From positions 402,392-466,391 of the forward strand of contig NZ_SIHJ01000004.1 of assembly GCF_007859765.1 (NCBI RefSeq): a stretch of DNA of 64,000 nt, in the 5' to 3' direction. The translations under genes and the position numbers were made by a program. The notes beneath the pieces were generated by a model. That model saw only the letters and a list, made by a program, of their open reading frames with translations, searched no databases and had not been told where the DNA came from. This document shows positions 25,180 to 33,300 of this stretch, one piece after another (the stretch's first letter is position 1; each line of letters opens with the position of its first letter). The stretch comes from Posidoniimonas corsicana (lineage in GTDB: Bacteria; Planctomycetota; Planctomycetia; Pirellulales; Lacipirellulaceae).

Positions 25180-28026
25180 CTACGGCTTGGCGTCCTGCAG
25201 CGTGGTCAACAGCTGGTCGACGTGTCGCTTGAGCCCCGCCCACTCGTCCACGAACTCGTCGAGCTTCCCGTCCCGGCCGAGGAACTCGACCCGCTTGGCG
25301 GCCGCGGCGGCCTCGCCCGCGGCGAACAACGCCACCGAGCCCTTCAGCGTGTGGGCGGCGCGCATGAGCGCTTCGCTGTCGCTGGCGCGCCAGGCCTCCT
25401 CCACGTCGGCCATCTGCTTCGGGCACTCCTGGGCGAACAGGTCGATCATCTCGGCCAGCATCTCCTCGCAGCCGCCGACATTCTCCAGCGCGCGGTCGTA
25501 GTCGAAGGGGCGGGCGCCGTTGCTGACCGGCGCCGGGGCCGCGGGGGCGCCGCCCACCGCGGCGGTGGGCGCATCGCCGTCGGGCTGGTCCTGACTGGGC
25601 GGGACCTTCTCCACCGCAGCGAACAGCTCCGCCGGGCGGAACGGCTTCGAGACGTAGTCGTCCATGCCCGCGTCGAGGCACCGCTCGCGGTCGCCCTTCA
25701 TAGCGTGGGCGGTCATGGCGATGATGGGCAGCCGCCGCCCCGTGTCCGCCTCCAGCCGGCGGATCTCGGCCGTGGCGGCGAAGCCGTCGAGCACCGGCAT
25801 CTGGATGTCCATGAGCACCAGGTCGAACCGCTGGACGCGGACCGCGTCGACCGCCATCCGCCCGTCCTCCACGGCCGTGACGTCGTGGCCCCGTTTGCGG
25901 AGCAGGCTCACCGCGACCTTGCGGTTCACGACCCCGTCCTCCGCCAGCAGGATCTTCCGCGGCGCGAACTCCCCGTCGCGGTCGGCGGTGAGGCTGCTGG
26001 CCGGCGAGTCGTCGACCCGCGCCGTGCCGAGCACGCTGGTGATGCCGTTGAGCAGGTTCGACTGCGTCACCGGCTTGGTCATGCACCGCGCGACGCCCAG
26101 CTCGTCCGCCAGCGCCCGGTCCTCGGGCCGGTTGGCGGAAGAGAGCATGATCACGGCCATCGACTCGGCGCCCGGGCGCTCGCGCAGCCGCCGCACCATC
26201 TCGAAGCCGTCCATCTGGGGCATCATCACGTCGACCAGCGCGAGTCGGTATCCGGCGCCGCCGCCGGCGGCCCGGTCGAACTCGCGGATCCCGCTCTCGC
26301 CGCTCTCCACGGCGGTCGGCTTCATGCCCCAGTTGGAGAGCATCTCAGTGCAGATAAGCCGATTAGTGTGGTTGTCGTCGACCACCAGCACCGGCAGCTG
26401 GTGCAGGGTGGAGAGCGTCGCCGCGGCGGCTTCGGGCGTCTCTTCAGCGCGGTCGAAGGTCGCGGTGAACTCGAACGTGCTGCCGATGCCGGGCTCGCTG
26501 CGGACCGACAGGCTGCCGCCCATCAGCTGCACCAGCTGCCCAGAGATCGCCAGCCCCAGCCCGGTGCCGCCGTACTGCCTGGTGGTCGACGCGTCCGCCT
26601 GTGTGAAGGCCTCGAAGATGTGGGCCTGCTTCTCGGGCGAGATGCCGATGCCGGTGTCCGACACCGCGATGCGGAGGGTCGCCGAATCGTCGGTGACCTC
26701 GACCGGGGTCACCCGCACGACGATCTCGCCCTCGCTTGTGAACTTGATCGCGTTGCCCACCAGGTTCACCACCACCTGCCGCAGCCGGCAGGCGTCGCCA
26801 ACGAGGTGGTCCGGCACGCTGGGGACGATGTGGACCGCCAGCTCGACCCCCTTCTGGGCGGCCCGCCCGGCGAGGGTGTGCAGCGTGCCGCCGAGCGTGT
26901 CCCGCAGCTCCAGCGGCAGGTGCTCGAGCTCCAGCTTGCCGGCCTCGATCTTGGAAAAGTCGAGGATGTCGTTCAACAGCGCCAGCAGCGAGTCCGCCGA
27001 CCGCTGCACCAGCAATTGGTACTCGCGCTGCTCGTCGGTGAGCTCGGTGTTGAGGAGCAGCTCGGTCATGCCGATGATGCCGTTCATCGGCGTGCGGATC
27101 TCGTGGCTCATGTTCGCCAGGAAATCGCTTTTCGCACGGTTGGCGGCCTCGGCCATCTCCCGCGCGGCGACCAGCTCCAGCTGCATCCGCTTGAGCTCCG
27201 TGACGTCGCGCGAGATCCCGAATGTGCCCACCACCTCGCCCTGGTTGTTCCGGAGCGGCATCTTGGTTGTAGAGACCCACGTGTCGTCTCGGTCGGGCCA
27301 GGTTTCCTTCTCGACCTGGGCGACGATTGGCTCGCCGGTCTCCATGATGCGACGCTCGTCCTCCAGCGCCTGCCGGGCGTGCTCGACGGAGAAGATATCC
27401 GCATCGGTCTTGCCGATCGCGTCCTGGGGTTTGCTGAGCCCGAACAACTGCGACTGAGACTGGCTCACCCTCAGGAAGCGGCTCTCACGGTCCTTGAAGT
27501 AAACCGAGTCGGGGATGCTCTCCATCAGCGACCGCATCAGGTCCTGCTCCAGGTCGAGAGCTTCTTCAATCCTCGCCTGATCGGAGATGTCCCAGAACAG
27601 CACCGCCACGCCCACGACATCGCCGTTGGCGTCGCGCACCGGGCCCTTGATGCGCTCGATCTTGCTGACCGTCCCATCCGGCGCGCGTCGCTCTTCGACG
27701 CCGCGGAGCACCTCACCGGTTTGCTGAACGCGTTGGTCGTCGTCGTGGTACTTCTGCGCGGCGGATTGTGGGAACAGGTCGCTGTCGGTTTTGCCCAGCA
27801 GCTCTCCCGCGCTGGACTTGTGTAGATCGGCGTAGTGCTGGTTGAAGAAAACCCGCCGACCTGCCGCGTCTTTCACCACCAGGCTTACCGGCAGCAGGTC
27901 CAGAATCGACCTGGTGACGCTCGCCGGAGTCGGGTCACGCCCGGATGGGGGGGAAGCATCGCCTGACTGCGACGGGCCAAGCAGCATGGCCATCCAGTCG
28001 GCCGAGAAGCTATCGCCGGAAGGCAT
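25180..28026 (-). CDS. Hybrid sensor histidine kinase (PAS-PAS-HisKA-HATPase-REC-REC-Hpt)
   Basis: A 948-aa soluble hybrid kinase. Two PAS domains (about 35-155 and 160-280, with VVKDAAGRRVFFNQHY and YFKDRESRFLRVSQ) precede a dimerisation domain with phospho-accepting H308 (NMSHEIRTPMNG), an ATPase domain (NLVGNAIKFT, DTGIGISPEKQ, GGTGLGLAIS), receivers with D599 and D740, and a C-terminal Hpt domain with H892 (AHTLKGS). No transmembrane segment is seen, so it should sense cytosolic signals. The ATG at 28026 has GGAGG eight bases upstream and is preferred over an earlier TTG. It likely feeds phosphate to the receiver-kinase fusion encoded next. Confidence 0.94.
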   Translation of the reverse strand: MPSGDSFSADWMAMLLGPSQSGDASPPSGRDPTPASVTRSILDLLPVSLVVKDAAGRRVFFNQHYADLHKSSAGELLGKTDSDLFPQSAAQKYHDDDQRVQQTGEVLRGVEERRAPDGTVSKIERIKGPVRDANGDVVGVAVLFWDISDQARIEEALDLEQDLMRSLMESIPDSVYFKDRESRFLRVSQSQSQLFGLSKPQDAIGKTDADIFSVEHARQALEDERRIMETGEPIVAQVEKETWPDRDDTWVSTTKMPLRNNQGEVVGTFGISRDVTELKRMQLELVAAREMAEAANRAKSDFLANMSHEIRTPMNGIIGMTELLLNTELTDEQREYQLLVQRSADSLLALLNDILDFSKIEAGKLELEHLPLELRDTLGGTLHTLAGRAAQKGVELAVHIVPSVPDHLVGDACRLRQVVVNLVGNAIKFTSEGEIVVRVTPVEVTDDSATLRIAVSDTGIGISPEKQAHIFEAFTQADASTTRQYGGTGLGLAISGQLVQLMGGSLSVRSEPGIGSTFEFTATFDRAEETPEAAAATLSTLHQLPVLVVDDNHTNRLICTEMLSNWGMKPTAVESGESGIREFDRAAGGGAGYRLALVDVMMPQMDGFEMVRRLRERPGAESMAVIMLSSANRPEDRALADELGVARCMTKPVTQSNLLNGITSVLGTARVDDSPASSLTADRDGEFAPRKILLAEDGVVNRKVAVSLLRKRGHDVTAVEDGRMAVDAVRVQRFDLVLMDIQMPVLDGFAATAEIRRLEADTGRRLPIIAMTAHAMKGDRERCLDAGMDDYVSKPFRPAELFAAVEKVPPSQDQPDGDAPTAAVGGAPAAPAPVSNGARPFDYDRALENVGGCEEMLAEMIDLFAQECPKQMADVEEAWRASDSEALMRAAHTLKGSVALFAAGEAAAAAKRVEFLGRDGKLDEFVDEWAGLKRHVDQLLTTLQDAKP

Positions 28027-28473
28027 TCGTTCCGCCTCCAACTAGACGCGTCACAGAAGAGAGCACGTCGTCCGTGCGGCCGCCACCCGCAGGACGCACC
28101 TGCATTCTATCCACCCGACCGGCAGAATCCACAGGTTTCGGGTGGGTTTGGCGATCTGCCCAACCCGGATGGGCAGCTTGGCTCGTCGGATGGCAAGAAG
28201 GCCGAGACAGATTTCGGTCACGAGGGCCACGGCCGTCAGGCAACCACACTGCTTCCATTGGCGTCACGGAGTGATCGGAAGCGGCCCTTTCACGGGCGAA
28301 GTTGAACGTTGCCTTGCCGAGAATCGGCCGAAAACAACATGGCACTAGCTGCAGATCCTCAATGGCACGCCATATGCATTTCGCTCCTCCAGCTTCGTTG
28401 AAGCGCCTATTTCAAACGGTCGTTGGTCCCTGTGACACGGCCTGACAACTACTCGATCTACAGGAGCTTAGTC
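28027..28473. other. Divergent intergenic region upstream of hybrid kinase and DUF1328 gene
   Basis: 447 bp with no supported gene. It must hold the promoter of the leftward hybrid kinase, which I could not locate, and it contains the sigma-54-type promoter at 28363-28379 for the rightward DUF1328 gene. A short inverted repeat TCAC/GTGA lies near 28263-28273. Confidence 0.5.
28363..28379 (+). promoter_or_regulatory. Sigma-54 promoter of DUF1328 gene
   Basis: TGGCACGCCATATGCAT matches the -24/-12 consensus TGGCACG-N4-TTGCA, with GG and GC separated by exactly 10 bases. The predicted transcription start is about 28389, giving an 85-base leader before the ATG at 28474. The 14-mer GGCACGCCATATGC is repeated upstream of the NtrC-type activator gene (29073-29086). 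Confidence 0.75.
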
Positions 28474-28641
28474 ATGTTGAGTTGGGCCATTACGTTTCTG
28501 GTGCTCGCGCTTATCGCTGGTGTCCTGGGCTTTGGCGGGATCGCCGGCGCGTCCGTAGGGATCGCGAAGATCTTGTTCTTTGTATTCCTGGTGCTGTTCC
28601 TGATTGGCTTGGTCGTGCCTCGACTGCGTGGCTCCGTCTAG
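28474..28641 (+). CDS. DUF1328 (YtjA-like) small membrane protein
   Basis: A 55-aa protein [20 protein letters not shown] followed by [15 protein letters not shown] and a second hydrophobic stretch [14 protein letters not shown]. This two-helix arrangement and length are typical of the DUF1328/YtjA family of inner-membrane proteins of unknown function, often stress-induced. The ATG at 28474 has AGGAG eight bases before it, which fixes the start. It is preceded by a sigma-54-type promoter, suggesting control by an enhancer-binding activator, possibly the NtrC-type protein encoded 545 bp downstream. Confidence 0.9.
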   Translation: MLSWAITFLVLALIAGVLGFGGIAGASVGIAKILFFVFLVLFLIGLVVPRLRGSV

Positions 28642-28828
28642 CCAACCTCAAATGCTCCCGTGAAATAAGAGCCTTGATGTTCTGGCCTTGGAATGGGTTG
28701 CTCCCGGGCTTTACGGGATGACCATCTATACGGTCGGCACGTTGAAAATAAAGAGGCAGCTTGGCTTGAGTGCGGGCTGAGAAGATGCGCCGCACTCGTC
28801 CGAGCGAAGCCTGCCGAGATTCTAAATG

Positions 28829-28856
28829 CCCCCCGCCCAACGGCGGGGGGTTTTTT
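28829..28856 (+). terminator. Rho-independent terminator after DUF1328 gene
   Basis: Perfect 9-bp stem CCCCCCGCC/GGCGGGGGG (28829-28837 with 28842-28850), 4-base loop CAAC, followed directly by TTTTTT. It lies 188 bp after the DUF1328 stop, so the transcript has a long 3' region or the terminator serves another small transcript. Confidence 0.88.
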
Positions 28857-28991
28857 GTTGCGCGATGGTCGCGAGTGGCGAGTGCCCCGGGCTGCTGTGA
28901 TCGCCGTAGGCTGCTCGCACTTTTCTCCGTGCGGGCAGCCGCGTTGTCGATCGCTACGCACGCACTAACATAAAGCCGGGCGGCTTGTGAC

Positions 28992-29017
28992 CGACCGAGG
29001 TGGTCGCTGTGCGACCA
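28992..29017 (+). promoter_or_regulatory. Putative enhancer (UAS) for sigma-54 activator
   Basis: Alternating half-sites CGACC, GGTCG and CGACC with 5-base spacing (28992-28996, 29002-29006, 29012-29016), including the perfect inverted repeat TGGTCGC-TGT-GCGACCA (29001-29017). It is centred about 90 bases before the start predicted from the sigma-54 promoter at 29072-29088, the usual range for NtrC-type binding. Binding by the adjacent gene product is an inference. Confidence 0.5.
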
Positions 29018-29071
29018 TTGGTGCGTGGCGGTCAGCTGTGATAGTGCCTTTTCGGCGTTCGAACTGGTAAG

Positions 29072-29088
29072 CGGCACGCCATATGCGT
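29072..29088 (+). promoter_or_regulatory. Sigma-54 promoter of NtrC-type gene
   Basis: CGGCACGCCATATGCGT: GG and GC are 10 bases apart, and the CACG after GG is perfect. It shares the 14-mer GGCACGCCATATGC with the promoter at 28363-28379. The predicted start is about 29098, giving an 89-base leader before the ATG at 29187. Autoregulation of the activator gene is suggested. Confidence 0.7.
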
Positions 29089-29186
29089 CATGGGTTCATC
29101 GCAAGGCGTGCCCACCCAACGGGACGCTGCTAGCTTTAACAAACCTCGGCAAACAGCCGTTTTGAACAGGAACGCCTGACAGACCA

Positions 29187-30704
29187 ATGCCCCGCCTGCT
29201 ATCCATTGACGATGACCGTTCGGTCCACCACCTGGTAACGAAGGCCCTCGAGGACACTGGCGTCGAGGTCGTGCCCGCGTTGACCGCTCGCGGCGGCGTG
29301 GACGCAATCGAGGCGGAACGACCTGACGCGGTGCTGCTCGACGTGATGCTGCCCGATATGTCGGGGCTGGATGCGTTCCGCCTGATCCGGCAGATCGACT
29401 CGCGGCTGCCCGTCATCATCGTGACGGCGGCCGGCAGCAGCGAGACCGCTATCGAAGCGATGAAGCTCGGCGCCTTCGACTATCTCACCAAGCCGATCGA
29501 CGTCGACAATCTCGAACGTCTGGTGGGCCACGCGATCGAGTCGCGGCGGCTCGCGAGCGTGCCCGTTGGTATGGCCGACCTTACCGAGCCGCAGGACCGA
29601 GGGGACGCGTTCGTGGGTCGCTGTGAGGCGATGCAGGAGGTGTTCAAGTCGGTCGGCCGCGTAGCGCCGCAGTCAGTTCCGGTGCTGATCCGTGGAGAAA
29701 GCGGCACCGGCAAAGAACTGGTCGCCCGAGCTATCTACCAGCACGGCGCCCGCAGCGAGGCGCCGTTCCTCGCGGTCAACTGTGCTGCGCTATCGGAGAC
29801 GCTGCTCGAGAGCGAGCTGTTTGGTCACGAGAAAGGCGCGTTCACAGGCGCCGAAAGCCGCCGGATCGGCAAGTTCGAACAGTGCGACGGCGGCACCATC
29901 TTCCTCGACGAGGTGGGTGACATGTCGCCCGCCGTGCAGAGCAAGGTCCTGCGTTTATTGCAGCAGCAGACCTTCGAACGCGTGGGCGGCAACACCACGA
30001 TAAAGTCCGATGTACGCATCGTCTCGGCGACCAACCGTGACCTGGAATCGATGTGCGAAGAGGGCGAGTTCCGAAACGACCTGTTCTACCGGCTCAACGG
30101 GTACACGATCACTCTACCGCCGCTCCGCGATCGTGGCGACGACCGGGTAATGCTGCTGCAGCACTTCCTCGCTCAGCTCAACAAGGAGCTGGGGCGGGAG
30201 GTGCAGGGCGTCGCGCCCGACGCGATGCGCCGCCTGCTCGACTACGACTGGCCTGGCAACGTGCGGGAGATGCAGAGCGTCGTTAAGCAGGCGATGCTGC
30301 ACTGCAGCGGGCCGGTGCTGATGGCTTCGGCGTTGCCGCAAGAGGTGACCGCGGGCCCTATGCGGCCTAGGAAGTCCGCCCCGGCCGCGGAGCCTCATGG
30401 CGAGGGGGATCCCGGCAGTTCTAATGGGCACGTGGCCGAAGGAGAGCAGGCCCCAGCCAATGGTTCGCCCGCTGCAAACGGGCTTGGCGAGTTCATCAGC
30501 TCGCAGATCGCAGCCGGCTCTGGCGACCTCTACGCGGCCACGCTGGCGGCGATGGAGAAGCAACTGCTCTCGCGTGTGCTGAGCCACACCGGCGGGAATC
30601 AGTCGGAAGCCTCGCGGATTCTTGGAATCACCCGCGGCAGCTTGCGTAACAAGATCCGTTCCAACGGGATCGTGATTGGGCCGGACATCAAGATCAAGAG
30701 CTGA
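29187..30704 (+). CDS. NtrC-family sigma-54-dependent response regulator
   Basis: A 505-aa regulator: receiver with D8-D10 acidic cluster and phosphoacceptor D52 (LLDVMLPDMSG), AAA+ ATPase with Walker A GESGTGKE (about 170-177), the sigma-54 contact loop GAFTGA (about 217), Walker B FLDEVGDM and the arginine-finger region, a low-complexity linker (about 395-430) and a C-terminal Fis-type helix-turn-helix (SEASRILGITRGSLRNKI). It should bind enhancer sites and activate sigma-54 RNA polymerase when phosphorylated. Its own gene and the nearby DUF1328 gene have sigma-54-type promoters. No dedicated kinase is directly cotranscribed, but several kinases flank it. Confidence 0.95.
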   Translation: MPRLLSIDDDRSVHHLVTKALEDTGVEVVPALTARGGVDAIEAERPDAVLLDVMLPDMSGLDAFRLIRQIDSRLPVIIVTAAGSSETAIEAMKLGAFDYLTKPIDVDNLERLVGHAIESRRLASVPVGMADLTEPQDRGDAFVGRCEAMQEVFKSVGRVAPQSVPVLIRGESGTGKELVARAIYQHGARSEAPFLAVNCAALSETLLESELFGHEKGAFTGAESRRIGKFEQCDGGTIFLDEVGDMSPAVQSKVLRLLQQQTFERVGGNTTIKSDVRIVSATNRDLESMCEEGEFRNDLFYRLNGYTITLPPLRDRGDDRVMLLQHFLAQLNKELGREVQGVAPDAMRRLLDYDWPGNVREMQSVVKQAMLHCSGPVLMASALPQEVTAGPMRPRKSAPAAEPHGEGDPGSSNGHVAEGEQAPANGSPAANGLGEFISSQIAAGSGDLYAATLAAMEKQLLSRVLSHTGGNQSEASRILGITRGSLRNKIRSNGIVIGPDIKIKS

Positions 30705-30716
30705 GCCTGGGAGCGG

Positions 30717-33116
30717 TTATTCGCCTCCCAAATAGTCCTCGAAGAAATCCATCAACTGGTTGGCCGCCTTGGTGAGGTCGGCGGCCAGTTTGGAGAGCTT
30801 ACCTTCTTCACCGGTTCGCGCGGCAAGCTCCAGGTCGCGGGCAGCGTTTACCACGGCTTCTGCATCAAAGTTCGCCGACAGCCCCTTCAGACTGTGCGCA
30901 GCCCGCTCGAGCGTCGCAAGGTTGCCGGCCTCGAGGCTCTCTGCGATCGCGGTTAGTAGAGTCGGGGCGTCCTCGCGGTAGAAGCCAATCATGTCGCGGA
31001 GTAGGCTGCGGTCTCCGCGAAGGCGGCTGAGCGCGGCGTCCAAGTCGACCAGTCGCCGGCTCGGCGGCGCCTCGGCATCCGGCTCGCTCGGCGCTTTTTG
31101 CGGCGTTTCGTTCGACGGCCACGCGACGCTCCCGTCCTTCCGATCGGCGACGCTCTCAACCACCTTGAGCAACTTCGCAAGGTCGAGTGGCTTTGACAGG
31201 TAACTGCTCATGCCGGCGCGCAGGCACCGTTCGCGATCTCCCCGCATCGAGTGGGCAGTCATCGCAATGATCGGGGTGCTCGGCCGTGAATCGCCACGCT
31301 CAATTTCGCGGATCGCCTCGGTCGCCTGGAACCCGTCCATGATGGGCATCTGCACGTCCATGATGACAAGATCAAACGGCTTCTTGCGGAACTCATCGAT
31401 GGCCTCGCGGCCGTTCACGGCGATGTCGATGTGGTGCCCCCGCCGGCTGAGCACCGTTTGCACCACCTTCCGGTTGGCGGGCGTGTCCTCGACGAGCAGG
31501 ATGGTGAGCGGCTGAACGCTTGGCTTGTCGAACAGCCCCTGATTGCGCTGCCCTTCGAGAGTGGCCGCGCCAGTCGCCTGACCGATAGCGCTCAGCAGCT
31601 GGGATTGGCTGATTGGCTTTTGCACGAAGGCCGCCGCCCCGGCTTCCGCGCAGCGGCGGCTGAACTCGAGTCGGTCGGTGGCCGACGCCATAATGATCGG
31701 CTTGGTCGCGAGCGAGTCGTCGGATTCGATCTGCGACGCGACCGTGAAGCCGTCGATCCCTGGCATCAGCGCGTCGACGACAGCGATGTCAAACCCGCCT
31801 CCATCGGGGGCGCCGGCACGCAGTTGCGAGACGGCCTCGTCGCCGCTGTCGACGGCTAGGGCTTTCATGCCCCAGGCGTTGAATTGCTCGATTAGCGTCT
31901 GACGGCTGGCCTCGTTGTCGTCAACCACCAGCACCGACAGCCCCTTCATCTTGGCGGTCAATTCGGCGTCGGGATTCGCGGGTTGGTCGTCAATGGCGAG
32001 AGTCAACTCAAACGAGAACTCGCTCCCTGAGCCTGGCGCGCTCTCCACGTGCAGCTGGCTGTTGAAGCAATGGATCAGGTGCTGGGTGATGGTCAGCCCC
32101 AAACCGGTGCCGGTGTACCGCCGCGTGGTGGCGCCGTCTACCTGGGTGAATGGCGCGAAGATGCGGGTCTGGTCCTCTTCCGAGATGCCGATGCCGGTGT
32201 CCGCGATGCGGAACGCCAGCCGGCACCGACGGTGGTGCGACTCCACCTCTGTCAGCTCCACCACAACCTCGCCGGCGGCGGTGAACTTGACGGCGTTGCC
32301 CACCAGATTGGTGATGATCTGGCGGAGGCGGACCGGGTCGCCGATCAGTCGTGACGGCACGTCGGGGGCGACGTGGCACACCAGCTCGAGACCCTTCGCG
32401 TGTGCCGCCGGACCAAGCACTTTGGTGGCCCCTTCCAACAATTCGCGGGGGTTGAAGGGGGTCTCGTCTAGTTCGAACTCTTCCGCCTGAAACTTTGACA
32501 GGTCGAGCACGTCGTTGATGAGGTGCAGCATCGCGTCGGAAGAGTCGCGGATGGTCTCCAGGTAGTCGCGGAGCTCCAGCGAGATGTCTTCTTCGAGGGC
32601 GAGCGCGGTCATGCCAACGATCGCGTTCATCGGCGTGCGCAGCTCGTGACTGGCGTTGGCGAGGAATCGCGACTTTGCGGCGGTCGCATCCTGAGCCTCG
32701 GCCAGCGCCCGCCGCAACTCGTCCGCGGAACGCACCCGGTCGGAGATGTCGCGTTCGACCGTGGCGTACCCAACCGCGGTCCCTTGTTTGTCCTTGATGG
32801 GGAATCCGCAGATTGCCACCGGGAACGTTTCGCCGTTCTTGCGGGTTCGGACCGTGTCGAAGTTCTCGATAACCTGGCCGTCCCGTGCCGCGTCACGCAG
32901 GCGCTTTAGCTCACTCCTGCGGTCTGGCGGCGTGGTGAGCGAAACGTTCTCGCCGATCGCCTCGTCTTGGGAGTAACCGTAGATCTCCTCGGCGCCGCGG
33001 TTCCAGGCTTCAATGCGGCCGTCGAAAGAGCGGGCGATGATGGCGTCACGGCACGACGCCATCACTGCGGAGAGGAGCCCGGTGGATTGCCCGTACGGTT
33101 CGTGGCCGGGGGTCAT
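30717..33116 (-). CDS. Hybrid sensor histidine kinase (PAS-HisKA-HATPase-REC-REC-Hpt)
   Basis: A 799-aa soluble hybrid kinase. One PAS domain with PAC motif (about 18-135, IIARSFDGRIEAWNRGAEEI), HisKA with H157 (NASHELRTPMNA), ATPase domain (NLVGNAVKFT, DTGIGISEEDQ, GTGLGLTI), receivers with D448 and D587, and Hpt with H741 (AHSLKGLS). The gene ends 12 bp from the convergent end of the NtrC-type gene. The open frame runs 127 codons further upstream, but the ATG at 33116 begins the recognisable part and the extension looks random, so the short start is chosen. Architecture resembles the kinase at 25180-28026, with one PAS fewer. Confidence 0.94.
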   Translation of the reverse strand: MTPGHEPYGQSTGLLSAVMASCRDAIIARSFDGRIEAWNRGAEEIYGYSQDEAIGENVSLTTPPDRRSELKRLRDAARDGQVIENFDTVRTRKNGETFPVAICGFPIKDKQGTAVGYATVERDISDRVRSADELRRALAEAQDATAAKSRFLANASHELRTPMNAIVGMTALALEEDISLELRDYLETIRDSSDAMLHLINDVLDLSKFQAEEFELDETPFNPRELLEGATKVLGPAAHAKGLELVCHVAPDVPSRLIGDPVRLRQIITNLVGNAVKFTAAGEVVVELTEVESHHRRCRLAFRIADTGIGISEEDQTRIFAPFTQVDGATTRRYTGTGLGLTITQHLIHCFNSQLHVESAPGSGSEFSFELTLAIDDQPANPDAELTAKMKGLSVLVVDDNEASRQTLIEQFNAWGMKALAVDSGDEAVSQLRAGAPDGGGFDIAVVDALMPGIDGFTVASQIESDDSLATKPIIMASATDRLEFSRRCAEAGAAAFVQKPISQSQLLSAIGQATGAATLEGQRNQGLFDKPSVQPLTILLVEDTPANRKVVQTVLSRRGHHIDIAVNGREAIDEFRKKPFDLVIMDVQMPIMDGFQATEAIREIERGDSRPSTPIIAMTAHSMRGDRERCLRAGMSSYLSKPLDLAKLLKVVESVADRKDGSVAWPSNETPQKAPSEPDAEAPPSRRLVDLDAALSRLRGDRSLLRDMIGFYREDAPTLLTAIAESLEAGNLATLERAAHSLKGLSANFDAEAVVNAARDLELAARTGEEGKLSKLAADLTKAANQLMDFFEDYLGGE

Positions 33117-33300
33117 GTGGTCGATCTCGCTGGGCGGGCGTCCGTGTCCAGAGCGGAGGATAGCGTGGAGAGTAGCTACTATAGGCCATGCGAAGCCACG
33201 CGGGGAGCCACGCACCGCCCTTTCTATCGGCGGTGGTTCTCGCGCGGCCGTGCTGGCTCGATCGAAACCAGTAGCGGCCCGAAGGGACTTGCCCCTTTGC

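Larger units (their letters stand above)
28642..29186. other. Intergenic region before NtrC-type gene
   Basis: 545 bp with no supported protein gene. It contains a clear terminator (28829-28856), a strong imperfect stem-loop at 28909-28940 (12 pairs, one G-T wobble, 8-base loop), an array of GACC/GGTC half-sites (28992-29016), and a sigma-54-type promoter (29072-29088). A short non-coding RNA between the terminator and the stem-loop cannot be excluded. Confidence 0.5.

Noticed and set aside
23570..26086. 838-codon frame in another phase across the kinase genes
   Set aside because: It overlaps two genes with intact catalytic motifs and is almost entirely Arg, Gly, Pro and Ala.
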